The position numbers and the translations under genes are program-made. From Planctomycetota bacterium (GTDB taxonomy: Bacteria > Planctomycetota > Brocadiia > SM23-32 > JAKLEA01), in assembly GCA_022711755.1 (NCBI GenBank), contig JAKLEA010000005.1, positions 1-64,000 on the forward strand: a stretch of DNA of 64,000 nt, given 5' to 3'. The stretch's first letter is position 1; every line of letters begins with the position of its first letter. This document shows positions 33,488 to 42,810 of the stretch, in pieces. The notes below the pieces were generated by a model that made no database searches, was not told where the DNA came from, and was given only the letters and a program-made list of their open reading frames with translations.

Positions 33488-35761
33488 ATGTACGAAATCA
33501 CCTGGAGAGAACAGATCGGCGAAGCGATCCATCTCATGAAGATCAAGGCCCCGATGATAGCCAACACTCGCAAGGCCGGGCAATTCATAGTCCTGCGCAT
33601 TGACGAGCAGTCGGAGCGCATCCCGCTCACCATTGCCGACGCCGATCCGGCGGAGGGAACCATAACGATAATTTTCCAGGCGGTCGGCGAGATGACCAAG
33701 CGGCTGGCCGCGCTCAAACCCGGAGACTCGCTCCAGGACCTGGTCGGCCCGCTCGGGCAGGCTACGCACATCGAGAATTTCGGTCACGCAGTCTGTCTGG
33801 GCGGCGGGCTGGGGATTGCGTTGCTGTATCCGATCGTCAAGGCCCTGCATTCAGCCGGAAATCGTGTGACGACCATCCTCTCCGCCAGGAACAAGAGCCT
33901 CCTGATCATGCGCGACTGGATCAAGGAAGTCAGCGCCGAGATGAAGATCGCCACCGATGACGGCAGCGAGGGCCATCACGGTTTCCCGACCGACATCCTT
34001 AAGCAGATGCTTGAAGCCGGCGGAGTTGACATCGTTTTCGCGGTCGGCCCCGTCCCCATGATGGGCGCCATCGCCAACACGACGAAGCCCTACGGCGTCA
34101 AGACCATAGCCAGCCTCAACCCCATCATGGTTGACGGAACGGGCATGTGCGGCGGATGCCGCGTGACCGTCGGCGGGGAGACGAAGTTCGCGTGCGTTGA
34201 CGGCCCGGAATTCGACGCCCACAAGGTTGACTTCAGGGAGCTTTCCAGGCGCAACAGGATGTATGACGGTTACAAGAAGCGCGCCTGCGAAGGCTTTCCG
34301 GCAGTCGCGGCGGCGAAGGACCCGCACGTGATGCACACCACGCTGGCCCAGGCGGAACAGACTGTCGGCAAGGGGAAGGGCAAGAAGATCGAAATGCCTC
34401 AGCAGCCTGTCGGCGTCCGCATAAGGAACTTTGACGAGGTTCCGCTTGGCTACACGTCGGACATGGCCGTCACTGAGGCGAAGAGATGCCTCCAGTGCAA
34501 ACGTCCGATGTGCTCGACAGGCTGCCCGGTCGGCATTGACATCCCCGGATTCATCAAATTGATCGCCGACGGCGATTTCCTGGGCGCGGCGCGCAAGCTC
34601 AAGGAGCAGAACTCCCTGCCGGCGGTCTGCGGGAGGGTCTGCCCGCAGGAGGAGCAGTGCGAACAGCTCTGCGTTCTGGGCAAGAAGGGCGATCCGATCG
34701 CCATCGGAAACCTGGAGCGCTTCGCAGCCGACTACGAGCGCGAGCAGAAAGCGGTCAAGGTTCCCGCGCTTCCGGCGAAGAACGGGAAGAAGGTCGCCAT
34801 CGTCGGCAGCGGCCCCGCCGGACTGACGGCGGCGGGCGAACTTGTAAAGATCGGTTACGACGTGACGGTTTTCGAGGCGCTGCACAAGGCGGGCGGCGTC
34901 CTTGTCTACGGCATCCCGGAATTCAGACTTCCGAAGGCGATCGTCCAGTCCGAGGTTGATTACCTCAAATCCTTGGGAGTCGAGATAAGGCTCAACAGCG
35001 TCGTCGGAAAGTCCGTCACGGTTGACGAGCTTCTCAATGACGGGTACGACGCCGCATTCATCGGCAGCGGAGCCGGACTGCCCATCTTCGCGGGGGTTCC
35101 TGGCGAAAACCTGAACAGAGTCTTCAGCGCGAACGAATACCTCACCCGCGTGAACCTGATGAAGGCCTACCGGAGCGACTATGCGACTCCCGTCTACGTC
35201 GGCAAACGCATCGCCGTCCTGGGCGGCGGAAACGTCGCAATGGATTCGGCGCGCACGTCTCTGCGCCTCGGATATGAGAAGGTGATGATCGTATATCGCC
35301 GAAGCGAGAATGAATGCCCCGCCCGGCGCGAAGAATTACACCGCGCGATCGAGGAAGGCGTGGAGTTCCACTGGCTCACCAACGTCGTCGAGGTCCTCGG
35401 CGACGAGCAGGGCTGGGTGCGCGGGATCCGTTGCATAAAGATGGAACTTGGCGAACCGGGGCCGGACGGGCGCAGAAGCCCCGTCCCGATCAAGGGGTCG
35501 GAGTTCGACATGGAAGTTGACTGCGTGATCGTCGCCTACGGCAACAACCCGCATCCGCTCGTCGCCCGCACGACTCCGGGAATGGAGACTGACCGGCGCG
35601 GTAGAATAAAGGTGGTTGACAATTCCGGGCAGACGACCAAGAAGGGCGTCTACGCCGGCGGCGACATAGTCACCGGCGCGGCGACCGTGATCCTGGCGAT
35701 GGGCGCGGGCAAGAGCGCAGCTGCTGCCATAAACAGCTTTCTGCAATCCGAAGGGAAGTAG
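33488..35761 (+). CDS. nfnAB: Fused NfnA-NfnB: NADH-dependent ferredoxin:NADP+ oxidoreductase
   Basis: 757 residues combining both Nfn subunits. Residues 1-~280 are NfnA-like (FAD/NAD domain and 2Fe-2S): FIVLRIDEQSERIPLTIAD, CLGGGLGIALL, and ligands in GTGMCGGCRVTVGGETKFAC. Residues ~300-757 are NfnB/GltD-like: CLQCKRPMCSTGCPVG and CGRVCPQEEQCEQLC for Fe-S clusters, FAD site IVGSGPAGLTAAG, and NADP-type site VLGGGNVAMDSART. Nfn bifurcates between ferredoxin, NADH and NADPH in the cytoplasm of anaerobes; it is usually two proteins. A separate fold-start is not seen between the halves, so the fusion is genuine. It stands between the sensor-kinase genes and hydG. Confidence 0.92.
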   Translation: MYEITWREQIGEAIHLMKIKAPMIANTRKAGQFIVLRIDEQSERIPLTIADADPAEGTITIIFQAVGEMTKRLAALKPGDSLQDLVGPLGQATHIENFGHAVCLGGGLGIALLYPIVKALHSAGNRVTTILSARNKSLLIMRDWIKEVSAEMKIATDDGSEGHHGFPTDILKQMLEAGGVDIVFAVGPVPMMGAIANTTKPYGVKTIASLNPIMVDGTGMCGGCRVTVGGETKFACVDGPEFDAHKVDFRELSRRNRMYDGYKKRACEGFPAVAAAKDPHVMHTTLAQAEQTVGKGKGKKIEMPQQPVGVRIRNFDEVPLGYTSDMAVTEAKRCLQCKRPMCSTGCPVGIDIPGFIKLIADGDFLGAARKLKEQNSLPAVCGRVCPQEEQCEQLCVLGKKGDPIAIGNLERFAADYEREQKAVKVPALPAKNGKKVAIVGSGPAGLTAAGELVKIGYDVTVFEALHKAGGVLVYGIPEFRLPKAIVQSEVDYLKSLGVEIRLNSVVGKSVTVDELLNDGYDAAFIGSGAGLPIFAGVPGENLNRVFSANEYLTRVNLMKAYRSDYATPVYVGKRIAVLGGGNVAMDSARTSLRLGYEKVMIVYRRSENECPARREELHRAIEEGVEFHWLTNVVEVLGDEQGWVRGIRCIKMELGEPGPDGRRSPVPIKGSEFDMEVDCVIVAYGNNPHPLVARTTPGMETDRRGRIKVVDNSGQTTKKGVYAGGDIVTGAATVILAMGAGKSAAAAINSFLQSEGK

Positions 35762-35790
35762 TTGGTCGAGCCATGCCAGACGGCGAGCCG

Positions 35791-35810
35791 CCTTCTCCAC
35801 GGGGAGAAGG
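35791..35810. repeat. Intergenic hairpin between nfnAB and hydG
   Basis: CCTTCTCC and GGAGAAGG form a perfect 8-bp stem with a four-base loop, 30 bases after the nfnAB stop, with no U-run. It may be a short dispersed palindrome or an mRNA-processing stem. Confidence 0.4.
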
Positions 35811-35888
35811 GAAGATTCGCGTTGTGAGAAGCAGGATTGTGCAGAGGCGGGTCGAATCCCCGGGGGGAGGAGACTGAGTTGGCGGAAA

Positions 35889-37364
35889 ATGGCCATGAAG
35901 ACAACGCTTGCTGAGACCGAACTTGGGAAGGTCAGGGCGAATCGCGAAAGCGACAAGTACCTCATTGACGGCCATGACTTCATTGACGACCGGCTGATCC
36001 ATGAGCAGATCGCCGCCGGACGCGGCGCGGATAAGTCGCGGATCAGGGACATCATTGCAAAATCCCTCTCCATTAAACGCCTCGATCCTGATGAAACGGC
36101 TGCCCTGCTTGGGGTTGAAAACTCTGATCTGCGCCAGGAGATGTTCGCCGCCGCGCGGCAGGTGCGGGACAAGGTCTACGGGCCGCGTGTTGTGACATTT
36201 GCCCCGCTCTATTGCTCGAATTACTGCGTTAATTCGTGCCTTTATTGCGCCTTCCGCTGCGAAAACAGCGCGCAGAAGCGCAAGGCGTTGACAATTGACG
36301 AAGTTCGCAGCGAAGTTCGGAACCTTGTCAACAACGGACATAAACGGCTTATCGTTGTCTACGGAGAACACCCGGACAGCAGCGCGGATTACATGGTGGA
36401 GACCATCCGCGCAATCTACGACGAGCAGACCGACAAGGGTGAAATCCGCCGCGTGAACGTGAATGCGGCTCCGCTCTCCGTCGGAGATTTCAGGCGCGTT
36501 AAGGAAGTCGGCCTGGGAACCTACCAGGTCTTCCAGGAGACGTATCACCACGAGACGTACGCCCGCATGCACCCGAGCGGGCCGAAGTCGGACTTCCGAT
36601 GGAGGCTTTACGCCCTGCACCGCGCGCAGGAGGCCGGCATTGACGACGTGGCCATCGGCGCGCTGTTCGGGCTTTACGACTGGCGCTTCGAGGTTATGGG
36701 TCTGTTGTATCACACGATGGACCTGGAGCGCTGCTTCAACGGCGTCGGCCCGCACACGATCAGCTTTCCGCGCCTGGAGCCCGCGCAGAAGAGCAAGGTC
36801 GCCTCGGAAAGCCCGTATCGCGTCAGCGACGAGGATTTCAAGACGCTCATAGCCGTCCTTCGCCTCTCGGTGCCCTACACCGGAATGATTGTGACCGCAA
36901 GGGAGACAGCGGAAATCCGCCGGGCCGCGATCGAGATCGGATGCACTCAGACTGACGCTTCCACGCGCATCGGAGTCGGCGCGTACAGCGAGGACTACAG
37001 GAAGCAGGAGGAGAGCAGGCAACAGTTCCGGCTCGGCGACACGCGGGAGCTTGAAGAAGTCGTTCAGGACCTAGCCCGCATGGGTTACATGACCTCGTTC
37101 TGCACCGCTGCCTATCGCTGCGGGCGGACGGGGACGAAGTTCATGGAAACTGCCAAGGCCGGGGCCGCGTGCAGCCATCTCTGCATCCCGAACGCCATCC
37201 TGACGTTCAAGGAATACCTTGAGGACTTCGCCTCGCCCGCGACGAAGCAGATGGGCGAGAAGCTCATCGCCGAACGGCTGGAGCAGCTTCCTGAAAACCA
37301 CAAGAAGTTCGTGGCAGACGGATTGCGAAGAATCGCCGCCGGAGAGCGCGACGTCAGATTGTAG
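35889..37364 (+). CDS. hydG: [FeFe]-hydrogenase H-cluster maturase HydG (tyrosine lyase, radical SAM)
   Basis: 491 residues. The radical SAM cluster motif is CVNSCLYC (CX3CX2C, residues ~112-119) in the ThiH/HydG-type context YCSNYC. The C-terminal auxiliary-cluster region has Cys in CTAAYRCGRTG and ACSHLCIPNA, which distinguishes HydG from ThiH. HydG splits tyrosine to make the CO and cyanide ligands of the H-cluster. An ATG two codons later is possible. It begins 127 bases after nfnAB, so it may have its own expression signal, though I see no clear promoter. Confidence 0.95.
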   Translation: MAMKTTLAETELGKVRANRESDKYLIDGHDFIDDRLIHEQIAAGRGADKSRIRDIIAKSLSIKRLDPDETAALLGVENSDLRQEMFAAARQVRDKVYGPRVVTFAPLYCSNYCVNSCLYCAFRCENSAQKRKALTIDEVRSEVRNLVNNGHKRLIVVYGEHPDSSADYMVETIRAIYDEQTDKGEIRRVNVNAAPLSVGDFRRVKEVGLGTYQVFQETYHHETYARMHPSGPKSDFRWRLYALHRAQEAGIDDVAIGALFGLYDWRFEVMGLLYHTMDLERCFNGVGPHTISFPRLEPAQKSKVASESPYRVSDEDFKTLIAVLRLSVPYTGMIVTARETAEIRRAAIEIGCTQTDASTRIGVGAYSEDYRKQEESRQQFRLGDTRELEEVVQDLARMGYMTSFCTAAYRCGRTGTKFMETAKAGAACSHLCIPNAILTFKEYLEDFASPATKQMGEKLIAERLEQLPENHKKFVADGLRRIAAGERDVRL

Positions 37365-37409
37365 CATTGCTCGTCCATCGCTTAATGCGGCGCGGCATGC
37401 AAAGGATTT

Positions 37410-37477
37410 GGGGTAAGATACCCCTCACCCACCACTCGCCCGAAACGGGCGTCGTGGTCCCCCCCTCCCGAGGGGAG
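37410..37477. repeat. Cluster of three small hairpins between hydG and the aspartase-like gene
   Basis: Three consecutive inverted repeats: GGGGT/ACCCC (37410-37424), CGCCCG/CGGGCG (37437-37451) and CTCCC/GGGAG (37465-37477). All are short and perfect, and there is no coding sequence here. They resemble the palindromic intergenic repeats found in many genomes; a role in mRNA processing between hydG and the next gene is possible. Confidence 0.4.
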
Positions 37478-37530
37478 AGGGATGCCCGTCTGGGGAAGAG
37501 AGAGGTTTGTTTGGCGAGAGGATTGCCGAC

Positions 37531-38949
37531 TTGGCAGACTACCGAGACGAAGAGGACCTGCTGGGGCGCATTCAAGTCCCGGCGGATTGTTATCACGGCA
37601 TACACACCGCGCGCGCGCTGGAGAACTTCCGCCTGGCAGGATACCCCGTCCGTTCGGAACTAATCCGAGCCTACGGGACCGTAAAGCTTGCCTGCGCAAT
37701 CACCAACAGGACGCTGGACGTATGGAAGGGCGATTCCGCAAAGGCTGACGCGATTGAACGCGCCTGCCGGGAGATGGCCGAGGGCGCGCTTGACGATCAT
37801 ATCGTAACCGACGCGCTCCAGGGCGGAGCCGGAACCAGCACGAACATGAACGTCAACGAGGTTCTGGCCAATCGCGCTCTGGAAATCATCGGTTGCGCAA
37901 GGGGTGACTATTCCCGCGTCTCGCCCGCCGACGACCTGAACCTCCACCAATCCACCAACGACACGTATCCCACTGCGCTGAAGCTGGCGGCGATCCGCAG
38001 CCTGCGCGTTCTTGAGGAATCCCTCGTCGCTCTTCAGGAATCCTTCCAGAGCGCGGAAAAGCGCTTCGCGCGCGTCGTCAAGATCGGGCGCACGGAAATG
38101 CAGGACGCCGTCCTGACGACGCTGGGGCGGGAGATGGCCGCCTACGCGGAGGCCTTCAACCGCGACAGGTGGCGCGTCTACAAGTGCGAGGAGCGTCTGC
38201 GCGTCATCAACCTCGGCGGAACAGCGATCGGCACCGGCCTTGCCGCCCCGCGGCGCTATATCTTCCAGGTCGTGGAAAACCTGCGCCAGATAACTGGCAT
38301 CGGCTTCGCCCGCGCGGAGAACCTGATCGAATGCACGCAGAACGCCGACGTCTTCGTCGAGGTCTCCGGAATTCTGAAGGCGTGCGCGAGTTCGCTGATC
38401 AAGGTCTCGAACGACCTTCGCCTGCTCTCCAGCGGTCCGGACGCGGGGTTGGGTGAAATCCGCCTTCCGCCGCGCCAGGCGGGCAGCTCGATCATGCCGG
38501 GGAAGGTCAATCCCGTCATCCCGGAGGCGGTCATTCAGGCCGGGATGAAGGTCATCGCAAACGACGCCGCAATCACTCAGGCCGTCTCCCTCGGCTGTCT
38601 CGAGTTGAACGCCTTCCTGCCGCTGATAGCCGACTGCCTGCTTGAGAATCTGAGCCTGCTTGCGCGCGCCTGCCGGATTCTCAGGATTCACTGCGTCGAG
38701 GGCATGGAAGCCGACGAAGAGCGATGCAGGGAACACGTCAACGGTTCGACCGCCGTCGTGACGGCGCTGGTTGCGGAGATCGGTTACGAGCGCGCCTCAC
38801 AACTGGCGGCTGACGCCGCCGCGTCGGGAAGAAGTCCGCGCGATCTTGCGATTGAACGGAAGATTGTCACCCCCGCGCGTTTCGACGAACTGACCAGCGC
38901 CGAGGCCGTCTGCCGCCTCGGTTCGCCGGACACCGAGCCGGAAGAATAG
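37531..38949 (+). CDS. Aspartase/fumarase-superfamily lyase of the hydrogenase maturation operon
   Basis: 472 residues from a TTG at 37531, chosen because GAGAGG is nine bases upstream and the product then begins MADYRDEEDLLGRI, as aspartases do; an upstream TTG at 37507 is in frame. Superfamily blocks: PADCYHGIHTARALENF, GAGTSTNMNVNEVL, QSTNDTYPTA, the lyase signature GSSIMPGKVNPVIPE. This contains the catalytic Ser loop and binding residues, so it should be active, most likely as aspartate ammonia-lyase. Such a gene is often found with hydE/F/G in anaerobes; why maturation should need it is not settled. Five bases separate it from hydF. Confidence 0.85.
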   Translation: MADYRDEEDLLGRIQVPADCYHGIHTARALENFRLAGYPVRSELIRAYGTVKLACAITNRTLDVWKGDSAKADAIERACREMAEGALDDHIVTDALQGGAGTSTNMNVNEVLANRALEIIGCARGDYSRVSPADDLNLHQSTNDTYPTALKLAAIRSLRVLEESLVALQESFQSAEKRFARVVKIGRTEMQDAVLTTLGREMAAYAEAFNRDRWRVYKCEERLRVINLGGTAIGTGLAAPRRYIFQVVENLRQITGIGFARAENLIECTQNADVFVEVSGILKACASSLIKVSNDLRLLSSGPDAGLGEIRLPPRQAGSSIMPGKVNPVIPEAVIQAGMKVIANDAAITQAVSLGCLELNAFLPLIADCLLENLSLLARACRILRIHCVEGMEADEERCREHVNGSTAVVTALVAEIGYERASQLAADAAASGRSPRDLAIERKIVTPARFDELTSAEAVCRLGSPDTEPEE

Positions 38950-38954
38950 GAATC

Positions 38955-40286
38955 ATGCGATCAACGCCAAAAAGCTTTCGCCTGCACATCGGGTTGTTCG
39001 GACGCCGCAACGTCGGCAAGAGCAGCATACTGAACGCCATCACCCGCCAGAACGTATCCATCGTCAGCGACGTAGCTGGGACGACTACCGACCCCGTCGA
39101 GAAGCCGATGGAGCTTCTGCCGCTCGGGCCCGTGCTCTTCATTGACACGGCGGGCATTGACGACGTCGGCGCGCTCGGCCAGATGCGGGTCGAGAAAACC
39201 CGCCAGACCTTCGACCGCACGGATCTGGGCGTCATAATTGCCGTCGCCGGCGAGTGGAGCGAGTTCGAGGACAAGATCATCGCAGAACTGCGCGCGCGGG
39301 AAATCCCGGTCATCGTCGTCTTCAACAAGACAGACCTTGCCGAACCCGGCGCGGAGATGCTCTCGCGCCTTCAGAATGAGAAGACCGCTTACGTCCGCAC
39401 TGTTGCTCCGGAAGGCGTCGGCCTGGCCGATTTCCGTCAGGCACTTCTCGACGCCGCCCCCGCCGATTTCATCGCCAACCCGACCATCCTCTCGGACCTC
39501 GTCGGCCCCGGCGAGCTGGCGGTCCTCGTCGTTCCGATTGATAAGGAAGCCCCCAAGGGTCGGCTCATCGTCCCGCAGGTCCAGGCCATTCGCGACCTGC
39601 TGGACGCCGACTCCTATTGCATGGTTGTGAAGGAGCGCGAGTTGCGCGACGCGCTGGAACGCCTCAAGCGCCCGCCCAAACTGGTCGTGACCGATTCGCA
39701 GGCGTTCCTGAAGGCATCAGCCGACACCCCGTGCGACGTTCCGCTGACGAGTTTCAGCATCCTTTTCTCGCGTTTCAAGGGCGACCTGACCGAGCAGGTC
39801 CGCGGCGTCCTGGCGATTGACGATCTCCGCCCCGGCGACCGCGTCCTGATCGCGGAAGCGTGCTCGCATCATCCCATCGCCGAGGACATAGGCCGCGTGA
39901 AAATCCCGCGCTGGCTGAGGCAGTACGTCGGCGGCGAACTGGACTTCCAGACGGTGCAGGGGCATGACTTCCCCGCGGACCTTTCCGGCTACAAGCTTAT
40001 CGTCCACTGCGGGGCGTGTATGTGGAACCGGCGCGAGATGCTCAGCCGCATGCTTCGCTGCCGCCAGGCCGGAGTCCCGATAACCAATTACGGCCTCGTG
40101 ATCGCTTTCAGCCTCGGCATATTCGAGCGCGCCCTTGAGCCGTTCCCGGCGGCTCTCGAGGAATATCGCCTTGCCTGCGAAGCCCGTGGAAAGGCTGCCC
40201 CGCCGCGCCGCGCCGCCTCGGTCATGGAGAAGCCGGTGGACATGCTGCTTGAGGAGGCTCCACAGAAAAGGACGCGCCGAACATGA
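38955..40286 (+). CDS. hydF: [FeFe]-hydrogenase maturation GTPase HydF
   Basis: 443 residues. GTPase domain: P-loop GRRNVGKSS, DTAG (G3) and NKTD (G4). The C-terminal third holds the HydF cluster-binding signature: C-x-H in EACSHHPIAED and, about 50 residues later, HCGACMW. HydF is the scaffold on which the diiron subcluster is assembled before transfer to HydA. The start is supported by AGGA just upstream, and the stop overlaps the hydE ATG by four bases. Confidence 0.96.
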   Translation: MRSTPKSFRLHIGLFGRRNVGKSSILNAITRQNVSIVSDVAGTTTDPVEKPMELLPLGPVLFIDTAGIDDVGALGQMRVEKTRQTFDRTDLGVIIAVAGEWSEFEDKIIAELRAREIPVIVVFNKTDLAEPGAEMLSRLQNEKTAYVRTVAPEGVGLADFRQALLDAAPADFIANPTILSDLVGPGELAVLVVPIDKEAPKGRLIVPQVQAIRDLLDADSYCMVVKERELRDALERLKRPPKLVVTDSQAFLKASADTPCDVPLTSFSILFSRFKGDLTEQVRGVLAIDDLRPGDRVLIAEACSHHPIAEDIGRVKIPRWLRQYVGGELDFQTVQGHDFPADLSGYKLIVHCGACMWNRREMLSRMLRCRQAGVPITNYGLVIAFSLGIFERALEPFPAALEEYRLACEARGKAAPPRRAASVMEKPVDMLLEEAPQKRTRRT

Positions 40287-41335
40287 TGTCTCATGGGGAG
40301 ATTGCGGCATGGCTGCGCGAAAGCGATCCCGTTCGACTCGAGGAGCTTCGCACAATGGCCGACTGCGAGCGTATTCGCTCCGTCGGCGATGAAGTCCATC
40401 TGCGCGGGCTGATCGAGGTCTCGAACCATTGCAGCCGCCGTTGCGCATATTGCGGCATCGGCGCCGGCAGCCACGGCGATCTTCAACGATACAGGATGAC
40501 CGATGGAGATGTCCTCGCGTGCGCCAACCGCGCACGCGAATTCGACTTCGGAACCGTCGTCATGCAGTCCGGAGAGGATTATGGCATCACCCGCGAGTGG
40601 CTGGCGGACGTCGTGCGCCGCGTCAAGGCGGAAACCGGACTGGCCGTGACCCTGAGCATGGGCGAGCGTCCGCTTGAGGACGCAGCCGAGTGGCGTCGCG
40701 CCGGGGCGGATCGCTACCTCCTTCGCTTTGAAACCAGCGATCCGGAACTCTTTGCCATCATCCATCCCGGACGCATGGGCGTTCGAAGCCACCCCGATGA
40801 CAGGCTGCTAATGCTGGCCGAATTGCGAAAAATGGGCTACGAAGTCGGAAGCGGCGTAATGGTCGGCATCCCCGGTCAGACCTTCGAATGCCTTGCCAAT
40901 GATCTGCTGACCTTCGCCCGCAACGACTTCGACATGATCGGCATCGGCCCTTTCATATGCGATCCGGACACGCCGCTTGGGCGCGGCGAGGTCGCCCCGA
41001 AGATCATCCATGCCGAGCAGGCTCCCGCCACGGAACTGATGACGTGCAAGGCGCTCGCTCTGACCAGGCTGCTCTGCCCGCGGGCGAATATCCCCAGCAC
41101 GACCGCCCTGGCCACGATCAACCCGTCGTCCGGGCGGCGGAACGGCCTTGCATGGGGGGCCAACGTCTTCATGCCGAATCTTACACCGGCGAAATACAGA
41201 AGCCTCTACGCGATCTATCCGCGCCGGGTGACCATTGACGCGGCGGACGAACTGGCGAGAAAGGATATCGTTGAATTCCTTGCGTCAATAGGCCGCAGGC
41301 CGGGACAGGGGCACGGGGGGCGGACACGGGGATAA
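40283..41335 (+). CDS. hydE: [FeFe]-hydrogenase maturase HydE (radical SAM)
   Basis: 350 residues. Radical SAM motif CSRRCAYCG (CX3CX2C) at ~50, GSGVMVGIPGQT, and DMIGIGPFICDPDTPL, all typical of HydE, which forms the diiron precursor with HydG products. The start ATGATG overlaps the hydF stop, so translation is coupled. It ends the hydrogenase locus; a perfect palindrome follows within 20 bases. Confidence 0.95.
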   Translation: MMSHGEIAAWLRESDPVRLEELRTMADCERIRSVGDEVHLRGLIEVSNHCSRRCAYCGIGAGSHGDLQRYRMTDGDVLACANRAREFDFGTVVMQSGEDYGITREWLADVVRRVKAETGLAVTLSMGERPLEDAAEWRRAGADRYLLRFETSDPELFAIIHPGRMGVRSHPDDRLLMLAELRKMGYEVGSGVMVGIPGQTFECLANDLLTFARNDFDMIGIGPFICDPDTPLGRGEVAPKIIHAEQAPATELMTCKALALTRLLCPRANIPSTTALATINPSSGRRNGLAWGANVFMPNLTPAKYRSLYAIYPRRVTIDAADELARKDIVEFLASIGRRPGQGHGGRTRG

Positions 41336-41351
41336 TCCCTGGCGATCTGTA

Positions 41352-41373
41352 GGGGCACGTTGCAACGTGCCCC
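41352..41373. repeat. Perfect palindrome between convergent hydE and sialidase genes
   Basis: GGGGCACGTT and AACGTGCCCC flank a two-base centre, giving a 22-base perfect palindrome. No T-run on either side. This sequence type is common as a dispersed palindrome; here it may separate the convergent transcription units. Confidence 0.55.
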
Positions 41374-41421
41374 CACAAGGCATTGCCTCATGTCACGTCA
41401 ATAATCAATCCAGACCGGCTA

Positions 41422-42774
41422 TTAATACACCAGCCTCCTGAAATCCCTTACCGTATGGAACGTTATCATGTCTCCGTCGTGCGCGCTCTTGGCCTGCGCG
41501 TCGCCTGACCGGCTAAGAATATGCAGGTCGTTTCCGTCAATGATCATGCTCGCGTAATGCCGCGACTGTTTCGGCGAATCCCCGACGGCGACCAGCCCGG
41601 CGAAACACCAGTCAATGCAGTTGCGCGAGAAGTGCAGTTGCAATCGGTGGCGCTCGTTGTTCGGCAGGTTGTAGCGGTCCGCCTGTAGCTTATCCGCCCG
41701 CGTCATGCTGTCCGTGCTCTGAGAACTGAGCAGCCAGTACAGTTTCGTCGTCTCATCGTAAAGAATATGGAAACGCATCTGCCCGCCGGGGCAGGGGACG
41801 AATACGATCCGCTTGCCGGAAGGGACCGTCTCCAGCATCGTCTCAATCGTGCCGTCGTCCTTTTCGACCGCCTTGCACATGGCGGCGAAGTTCGTTCCGC
41901 CGGTGTGGGCGCGCATCCAGATATGGAACGTGCAGCCCTTCGGATCATACCAGTAATTATCCGGGTCAACGATCTGCACGACATTCGACTCCAGCCACCC
42001 GATGGGCGCGCACGACCTCAGCCACGCCGCGTTCCAGCCCTCCGGGTAGAACGCCGGATAGAAGGGGACGCCGAACCAGTCAAGCTCCTTGTCCTTGACG
42101 GCCTCGTTGAAAACCAGGTCGGAGGCGAAGGTCCAGCTTTCCCGCTTCGTCAGATCGTCCCCGATCTTCCCGCGCAGCAGAACCGGCGCGAACTCCGAAA
42201 CACCCCAGCCGCCCCACGCCGTGACGTTGCGGCTCAAGCGCTTTTCCATAACGAGATAGACGTTGCCCTTCGCGTAATGGACGTTGCAGGCGGACTGATG
42301 CCATTTCTGCCCGTCGGTCAGTGTTACCGGCTCGGTCCACGTGTCCCCCCAGTCGTCGGAGCGCATCACGCGCAGATCGCCGGATTGTCCGAGTATGTAG
42401 ACGCTGTCCCCGGCGATGAAGGGGCGCGCGTGGCCGATCTTGAAATTCGTCCGATACTGCCAGGTCTTTCCGTGATCGTCCGAGACCATGACCATTGCGC
42501 TGCCGGAGCCTTTGACGGGCTTGGGCTTTTTCTCCTTCACCTTGCCGCCGAGTTCCATGGTGGCGATCAGGCGTCCGTTCGGACATCGCGCAAGTCCCGG
42601 CGTGTAGCAGTAGACATTGGCCGGATCGGGCGAGCGGCAGACGAGGACGTAATCCTGGGCCAGTGGCCGGACTTTCCACTGACTCGCGTCATCCTGGGCC
42701 GCGACGGAGGCGATCCACGCGGCAGTAAAGAATGCGCAGCAGAAGAGATTCAGAATTTGTTTGCGAGTCGGCAT
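41422..42774 (-). CDS. Exported sialidase/BNR-repeat family glycoside hydrolase-like protein
   Basis: 450 residues. N-terminal signal peptide (LFCCAFFTAAWIASVAA). At least two Asp-box (BNR) motifs, SDDHGKTWQ and SDDWGDTWTE, indicate a six-bladed sialidase-type propeller. Substrate could be sialic acid or another acidic sugar, since the family is broad; I did not find an unmistakable Arg triad. The gene follows mtnA by 36 bases on the same strand, though a functional link is not obvious. Confidence 0.8.
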   Translation of the reverse strand: MPTRKQILNLFCCAFFTAAWIASVAAQDDASQWKVRPLAQDYVLVCRSPDPANVYCYTPGLARCPNGRLIATMELGGKVKEKKPKPVKGSGSAMVMVSDDHGKTWQYRTNFKIGHARPFIAGDSVYILGQSGDLRVMRSDDWGDTWTEPVTLTDGQKWHQSACNVHYAKGNVYLVMEKRLSRNVTAWGGWGVSEFAPVLLRGKIGDDLTKRESWTFASDLVFNEAVKDKELDWFGVPFYPAFYPEGWNAAWLRSCAPIGWLESNVVQIVDPDNYWYDPKGCTFHIWMRAHTGGTNFAAMCKAVEKDDGTIETMLETVPSGKRIVFVPCPGGQMRFHILYDETTKLYWLLSSQSTDSMTRADKLQADRYNLPNNERHRLQLHFSRNCIDWCFAGLVAVGDSPKQSRHYASMIIDGNDLHILSRSGDAQAKSAHDGDMITFHTVRDFRRLVY

Positions 42775-42810
42775 GCCGGACTCCCGGGTTTCAGACAGGA
42801 AAAGGACATA

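Noticed and set aside
37410..37477. Closely spaced hairpins considered as a CRISPR array
   Set aside because: The stems differ from each other and there is no repeat-spacer periodicity.
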